In this document: positions 6,311 to 9,947 of the stretch, piece by piece
How positions within the stretch are numbered: position 1 is the stretch's first letter
Layout of the letters: each line of letters starts with the position of its first letter
Origin: Gemmatimonadales bacterium
GTDB lineage: Bacteria; Gemmatimonadota; Gemmatimonadetes; Gemmatimonadales; GWC2-71-9
NCBI GenBank assembly: GCA_013816685.1
Contig: JACDDX010000038.1
Span: forward strand, 1-9,947
Reading direction: 5' to 3'
DNA: 9,947 bases
The notes under the pieces: model-generated
Database searches by the model: none
Told to the model about the DNA's origin: nothing
Seen by the model: only the letters and a program-made list of their open reading frames with translations
Program-made: the position numbers and the translations under genes

Positions 6311-7339
6311 GGTACCTCCTTCCGTACCCTCGCTTCCCTTCCGCCCCCAGTCGATGATGCCACGGTACGTCCTCCGCCGATCCAGTTGCCAGACCGGCCG
6401 CGAAATGGTGGCAGTATCGTCGAAGTTGCCGCGATCCGAGAGGGCCGCAGCCATGCTACTCGTCCGCGCACTCGCGTCATCGGCGTAACGGAGCACCTCG
6501 GCCTCGAGCGTCATGGGTGGGATCGGCGCGCCCTGCTCGCGAGTGCCGTGGTGCGACAGGAGGAGGTGCAGAAGCACGGCCATCCCGGCCGGATCGATAC
6601 CAGGCGCATCCTCGTCTGCGAGCCGCCGGGATATCATCAGCGCACCGAGGACCACGTGTCCGACCAGTGATCCGGCCTCTGTGATGGTGAACCCGGAGCG
6701 CCAATCGTAGGCCTCCAGTTTTCCGATGTCGTGGAGCAACGCACCCACCACCACGAGCTCGAGATCGGCCCCGCAGTTTCGTCCGATCGCCCGCGCGATC
6801 GAGACGACCTCGCAGGTGTGCCGGAGCAGTCCCCCCAGCTCGGCATGATGACCGGTCGTACTCCCGGGACACAGCTCGTAGCGCCGGCGAAAGCCATGGT
6901 CGTCATAGAAGAGACCCGTGACCCGACGCAGGCATTCAGTCGCGATCTCCGCGCGCCACCCGTCGATTCGATTCCAGAGCGGCCCGACGTCGGCCACTGA
7001 CGGCAGCCACCGACGCGGATCGGTGTCGTCGGTGCCGGCGGAGACGAGCGAGGTGACCTTCAACTGACGGCGCCCGGCGTATTGAGTGATCCTACCGGTC
7101 AAGTGAACGATGTCACCGGGACGGATCTCCAGAGCGCGGCGCTCATCGGACCAGAATGGCGCCGAGTCGACCGAGCCGGTTCGATCACCGAAGCTGACGA
7201 TGGTAAAGGAGCCTCGACTGGATTCACGGCGGTCCAAGGCTCTGACCATCAGCGTCCGCTCGAGCCGATCACCGACGCCAAGGCACGCCAGCGGTACCGA
7301 ATCGCCAAGCGCATGCGGGGACTGTAGCTTGTCCGTCAT
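6290..7339 (-). CDS. YhaM-family 3'-5' exoribonuclease (OB-fold plus HD domain)
   Basis: The 349-residue protein has the two-domain layout of YhaM. An N-terminal OB-fold nucleic-acid-binding domain covers about 15-102, with FGDRTGSVDSAPFW and a GRITQYAGRRQLKV strand. A metal-dependent HD domain covers about 165-300, with His174, His203-Asp204 (LLHDIGK), His228, LSHHG at 262-266, and Asp287/Asp288 in the segment EAEVLRYADD. In Bacillus subtilis YhaM trims RNA and single-stranded DNA from the 3' end. The last 20 or so residues are a Gly/Lys/Thr-rich tail beyond the fold. The start ATG at 7339 is backed by GGAG at 7350-7347 with seven bases of spacing. The start shares bases with the opposite-strand regulator start at 7338. 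Exact substrate and symbol are not assigned. Confidence 0.88.
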   Translation of the reverse strand: MTDKLQSPHALGDSVPLACLGVGDRLERTLMVRALDRRESSRGSFTIVSFGDRTGSVDSAPFWSDERRALEIRPGDIVHLTGRITQYAGRRQLKVTSLVSAGTDDTDPRRWLPSVADVGPLWNRIDGWRAEIATECLRRVTGLFYDDHGFRRRYELCPGSTTGHHAELGGLLRHTCEVVSIARAIGRNCGADLELVVVGALLHDIGKLEAYDWRSGFTITEAGSLVGHVVLGALMISRRLADEDAPGIDPAGMAVLLHLLLSHHGTREQGAPIPPMTLEAEVLRYADDASARTSSMAAALSDRGNFDDTATISRPVWQLDRRRTYRGIIDWGRKGSEGTEGGTKNGTAV

Positions 7340-7715
7340 GCACTCGCTCCACTTTCTGGTGTTAATTCATCATGCCGCACAGCGAGACGAATTGCTCCGC
7401 CTGCTGCGGGGAGCAGGCGGGCATGCCGCCGCCGCTCCGAACGCGCTCGCGGCTGCCGAAGCGCTGAGCCACCCCGGCTTCGATCTTCTGGTGCTCGATC
7501 TGGCGGAGCCGGGTCTGGATCTGGCCACGCTCCGCGAGGCGCTGGTGCCGGCGACCTCGGCTGAGCCCGAGCCCCTCGAGGCAATGGAGCGGCGCCACAT
7601 CGCCCGGGCGCTGCAACACACTGGCGGCAACAAGCGCCAGGCCGCCCTCGTGCTCGGCATCTCCCGCTCGACCCTGCATCTGAAGGCGCGGAAGTACGGA
7701 CTGGATCGGGATTGA
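7338..7715 (+). CDS. half receiver domain fused to a Fis-type DNA-binding helix-turn-helix
   Basis: From ATG 7338 the product has 125 residues. Residues 4-70 follow the first half of a response-regulator receiver: beta1 at HFLVLI, alpha1, then beta3 with Asp54 in LLVLDLAEPGLD at the phosphoacceptor position. The acidic pair after beta1 is His11-His12. The rest of a receiver (Thr/Ser switch, Lys, beta4 to alpha5) is absent. Residues 81-123 form a Fis/NtrC-type HTH, with RRHIARALQHTGGNKRQAA and LGISRSTLHLKARKYGL. It could be a phosphorylation-independent DNA-binding protein. The start lacks a Shine-Dalgarno and its ATG overlaps the divergent exoribonuclease ATG. A longer start inside that gene is possible but would not restore a receiver. 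It converges with the pilin-like gene 18 bases away. Confidence 0.82.
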   Translation: MHSLHFLVLIHHAAQRDELLRLLRGAGGHAAAAPNALAAAEALSHPGFDLLVLDLAEPGLDLATLREALVPATSAEPEPLEAMERRHIARALQHTGGNKRQAALVLGISRSTLHLKARKYGLDRD

Positions 7716-7733
7716 TTGCGACGGCTGACCCGG

Positions 7734-8171
7734 TCATTTCGTGATCCGGAGACGGCCCAGACGGGACAGGATGACCGTACGGGTCGCGCTGCCCCGCGAT
7801 AAAGGGAAACTCGCGTTGGCGAGGCCCACGCTGAGGCCGATCGGCGAAAAGATGATCTCCCGAACCGGCCCGGGCATCGTCACGCCGCTGGCCGACGGAC
7901 CCCGGCTCCGCCAGAGCGGGGTGGCCTCGGCCACGAGTCGAACGGCCAGACTATCCGGACCCAGGGTGAGCACGACCGCCCGGCCGTGCACCAGCGCCGT
8001 CATGCGGGCGCGCCGGTGGGCACCGGCGATTTCCTGCGCCGCCGCCGAGACGGTCGCGGAATCCACGAAGGCTGCGGCGCGCGGGAGCGAGATGCCCAGG
8101 AGGAGACCGGCGATGACCAGCGCCAGCGCGACCTGAATGAGCGTGAAACCGGGATGGGTGCGGCGAGCCAT
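7734..8171 (-). CDS. type IV pilin / pseudopilin-like protein (GspH/FimT type)
   Basis: The 145-residue protein carries a class III signal: an eight-residue basic leader MARRTHPG, then FTLIQVALALVIAGLLLGISLP, the hydrophobic helix typed as a prepilin N-terminus. Prepilin peptidase should cut after Gly8 and methylate Phe9. The body (Ala/Arg-rich helix to about residue 60, then short strands) and the length fit minor pilins or pseudopilins of GspH/FimT type. The usual Glu at mature position 5 is Gln (Gln13, codon at 8135-8133). The segment VREIIFSPIGLSVG resembles the GspH C-terminal strand region. The ATG at 8171 has no clear Shine-Dalgarno; a 12-base palindrome lies just upstream. No other secretion or pilus gene is in the window, so this is an isolated minor-pilin gene. 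Confidence 0.85.
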   Translation of the reverse strand: MARRTHPGFTLIQVALALVIAGLLLGISLPRAAAFVDSATVSAAAQEIAGAHRRARMTALVHGRAVVLTLGPDSLAVRLVAEATPLWRSRGPSASGVTMPGPVREIIFSPIGLSVGLANASFPLSRGSATRTVILSRLGRLRITK

Positions 8172-8173
8172 GA

Positions 8174-8185
8174 CGCGATATCGCG
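8174..8185. promoter_or_regulatory. perfect 12-base palindrome upstream of the pilin-like gene
   Basis: CGCGATATCGCG reads the same on both strands and ends three bases before the pilin-like ATG, in the region divergent with the MerR-type gene. It could be an operator or block ribosome access as RNA. A restriction-type chance palindrome is also possible. Confidence 0.3.
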
Positions 8186-8220
8186 CCGTAGAGAAGGGAC
8201 TGACGCATCAATCGCATGCA

Positions 8221-8233
8221 CGACGGACCGTCG
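8221..8233. promoter_or_regulatory. 13-base inverted repeat, possible operator of the MerR-type gene
   Basis: CGACGG and CCGTCG flank a single A, a perfect inverted repeat 62 bases upstream of the MerR-type start. MerR proteins bind inverted repeats in divergent promoter regions and usually regulate themselves, so this is a candidate site. The downstream promoter guess is TTGCCG (8246-8251) with TACCCT (8273-8278), a 21-base spacer, longer than the 19-20 bases typical of MerR-controlled promoters. Confidence 0.3.
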
Positions 8234-8294
8234 GGACGCGTTCTCTTGCCGGGTCGCAGCCCCGCCGGGATCTACCCTGTCGCAGGGAGGAACT

Positions 8295-8933
8295 ATGGCT
8301 GACGCGCTCGCGGCGCTGCGCGAGTATCGGCCGCTCGCACCGTGGGGGCTCCGTGATCTGGCCGCGCTCGCCGGCGGGATCCTGGACGCGGCCGGGATCG
8401 CGCCGCTCAACTCCTCGGCCACGTCCCGGCCGAGCGAACGGACCATCCGTTTCTACGTGGTGCGTGGCCTGGTGAGTCCACCGGATGGGCGTGGTACGGC
8501 CGCGGTGTACGGCTATCGCCACCTGCTCCAGGTGCTGGCCATCAAGCTCCGTCAGATGGACGGCGTCACGCTCGATGCCCTGGGCGGCGAATTCGCGGGG
8601 ATCACGGGAGACCAGATCGAACGCCGGGTGGCGGCAGCGCTCGGCCCGGAGCTGCCGCCACCCGGGCGGATCCCGCTCCTGCAGGCACCCGGCACCGGCC
8701 GGGGCAAGGTGGGGCGGGCGGCGCTCGCGTGGTTCACCCCGGTAGACGAGGCCGGCAGGCAGGGTGCCTCCTGCCGCCGGATCGAGGTGGGGCCCGGCGT
8801 CCAGCTGTTCATGGACGAAGCCCATCCTGTCCTCCGGGCCGGGACGGCACCGGCGGCAATTGCAGACGCCATCCGCCAGACGCTCGCCGGTCTGGTCGCG
8901 CCCGATCCATCCGCGCGCCGGCCGTTCCCCTGA
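8295..8933 (+). CDS. MerR-family transcriptional regulator
   Basis: The 212-residue protein has a MerR winged helix-turn-helix at about 47-115: SERTIRFYVVRGLVSPPDGR, then VYGYRHLLQVLAIKLRQMDGVTLDAL. An N-terminal extension of about 46 residues precedes it, and a C-terminal region of about 95 residues follows with no metal-binding Cys cluster (one Cys, at 160). It is therefore not a typical metal sensor; the C-terminal part, with strand-like RRIEVGPGVQLFMD and a final helix, may be an effector or dimer domain I cannot name. The ATG at 8295 is chosen because GGGAGG lies four bases upstream, although the frame is open further back. It is divergent from the pilin-like gene, across a region with two palindromes. 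Targets are unknown. Confidence 0.87.
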   Translation: MADALAALREYRPLAPWGLRDLAALAGGILDAAGIAPLNSSATSRPSERTIRFYVVRGLVSPPDGRGTAAVYGYRHLLQVLAIKLRQMDGVTLDALGGEFAGITGDQIERRVAAALGPELPPPGRIPLLQAPGTGRGKVGRAALAWFTPVDEAGRQGASCRRIEVGPGVQLFMDEAHPVLRAGTAPAAIADAIRQTLAGLVAPDPSARRPFP

Positions 8934-9004
8934 TCGCCAGCAGATGGCTGATCGTCGCCCGCCATTGCCGCGCTTCGGTCGTGCGCGTTACCGACGCATC
9001 AGGC

Positions 9005-9947
9005 CTACGATGTCCCGGCGAATGTCCCCGGATCGAATGGCAGCGGGATGACGAGATCCACCCCGGCCATGCCGGCCTCCAGCTTTCGCCCGGCGACCAG
9101 CGCCACGACCCGATAGCCGCGTGGCTCCGCTGGCGTAAAGCCGCCCAGCGGATGCGTCCCCGAAACGGCGGCAGCCCCACCCACCACGACGAGGGTCACC
9201 TCCGGCGCTGCCGCCGCGGTCCGGAGCTCTTCTGATGTGGTCGCCCGCCGGGGATCGAAGCCGGCATGGCGGAGCAGCAGCGCGACCACCCGGCTCAGAT
9301 CCTCGTCGCCGATGCAGAGCAGCGCGACGCCGTGGCGACCCGGAGGCACCGCTTCGCTCGCACCCTCAAGATCGACCATCCGCGTGTGGCTACCATAGAC
9401 CTTGGACGGGGCTTGCCGGAGGCGGCCGATCCGCCGGACGATCTCCGCGATCCGTTGCAGCGCGTCCCGGACCGATTCGAGTCCCTCCCGCCGCAGCTCG
9501 GCCGGGGTATCGGGGTCGATCAGGAGCAGCTCCACGTCGGCCAGCGCCGAGGTCAGCGGATTGTTGATCTCGTGATTCAGTGTCACCAGCATCTCGCCGA
9601 TGGCAGCGAGTCGCTCGGCGCGCACCAGGTCATCCTCCGCCGCAGTCAGCGTCCTGCGCAGCTCCCGCGTTCGTCGCACCCGCTCGAGCACCTCCGGCAG
9701 CAGGTGGGTGAGCGACGCATCGCTGGCGAGGTAGTCGTCCGCGCCCCGGCGGAGCGCGGCCGCGGCGAGCGACTCGCTGCCATGCGCGGCGATCATCACC
9801 ACTGCCGGCGGCGACACACGGGCATGGATCGCGTCTAGCAGGTCGAGACCGCCGCCGGCATCGGGAAGGTGATGATCGATCAGCACGACATCGACGGCGG
9901 CGCCGGGAGCGTCGAGGATGTCGAGTCCGGCGCGACCGGTCAGGACG
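9005..9947 (-). CDS. two-component-type protein: receiver, histidine-kinase DHp domain, degenerate receiver, no ATPase (N-terminus cut by right edge)
   Basis: The frame is open to the right edge, so the N-terminus is missing; 313 codons are visible. Numbered from the GTG at 9886, the first receiver shows its phosphoacceptor Asp4 in VLIDHHLPD and a final GADDYL. Its switch Thr and conserved Lys are replaced (MIAAHG, DYLASD). A coiled coil at about 65-95 leads to a DHp domain with the H-box LNHEINNPLT, His105 at 9574-9572, and a second helix to about 157. A kinase ATPase domain should follow but is absent. Instead residues 187-285 resemble another receiver, with an acidic DED after beta1 but Gly-Gly in place of the phosphoacceptor Asp. 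It probably scaffolds or relays phosphate rather than making it. It converges on the MerR-type gene. Confidence 0.85.
   Translation of the reverse strand, partial: VLTGRAGLDILDAPGAAVDVVLIDHHLPDAGGGLDLLDAIHARVSPPAVVMIAAHGSESLAAAALRRGADDYLASDASLTHLLPEVLERVRRTRELRRTLTAAEDDLVRAERLAAIGEMLVTLNHEINNPLTSALADVELLLIDPDTPAELRREGLESVRDALQRIAEIVRRIGRLRQAPSKVYGSHTRMVDLEGASEAVPPGRHGVALLCIGDEDLSRVVALLLRHAGFDPRRATTSEELRTAAAAPEVTLVVVGGAAAVSGTHPLGGFTPAEPRGYRVVALVAGRKLEAGMAGVDLVIPLPFDPGTFAGTS

Noticed and set aside
8208..8825. Open frame of 205 codons on the minus strand
   Set aside because: Antisense to the MerR-type gene, which has a strong ribosome site and an evident HTH.
9266..9838. Open frame of 190 codons on the plus strand
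   Set aside because: Antisense to the DHp-containing protein; no motif or ribosome site.
9005..9947. Ordinary hybrid histidine kinase
   Set aside because: No N-box, G1 or G2 glycine motifs of a HATPase domain occur after the DHp helices; the following segment is receiver-like.
1..9947. CRISPR array, insertion sequence or phage segment
   Set aside because: No regularly spaced repeats, transposase motifs, terminal inverted repeats or phage genes were seen.

Overview
The window is GC-rich chromosomal DNA (about two thirds G+C by eye) from a diderm-type bacterium. A periplasmic lipoprotein, a prepilin-like protein, a transmembrane chemoreceptor and two Sec-exported proteins point to a cell envelope with a periplasm. 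The gene mix would suit Gemmatimonadota or a similar soil or freshwater phylum, but nothing here fixes the taxon. I see no IS element, phage gene, CRISPR array, tRNA or rRNA gene.

Layout, left to right. Positions 1-2572 (minus strand) hold a two-gene chemosensory operon: an amino-acid-type periplasmic binding lipoprotein whose stop overlaps the start of a methyl-accepting chemotaxis protein, which runs off the left edge. Divergent from it is a small stand-alone Smr-domain gene (2704-2988), which collides tail to tail with a minus-strand exported protein of unknown function (2964-3533). Next on the minus strand are cspA (3657-3857), with a hairpin-rich leader, and an O6-alkylguanine-DNA alkyltransferase (4056-4577). 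Divergent from the alkyltransferase is a plus-strand pair of unrecognised genes joined by an ATGA overlap (4642-5253 and 5250-5810). A stretch of about 480 bases without a convincing protein gene follows (5811-6289). It holds several strong hairpins and ends in a near-perfect rho-independent terminator, so it may encode a structured small RNA.

The right third is regulatory. A YhaM-like OB-fold/HD-domain 3'-5' exoribonuclease (6290-7339, minus) shares its start-codon bases with a head-to-head gene for a short regulator. That regulator is half of a receiver domain fused directly to a Fis-type helix-turn-helix (7338-7715). A type IV pilin/pseudopilin-like protein (7734-8171, minus) with Gln in place of the usual Glu5 lies across a palindrome-rich gap from a MerR-family regulator (8295-8933). 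The right edge carries a minus-strand signalling protein with a receiver domain, a histidine-kinase DHp domain and a degenerate receiver-like domain, and no ATPase domain.

The most unusual points are the two degenerate two-component proteins (half receiver plus Fis HTH, and REC-DHp-pseudoREC without ATPase), the coupled binding protein/chemoreceptor pair, and the orphan terminator with structured upstream DNA. No obviously new defence or metabolic system is visible.
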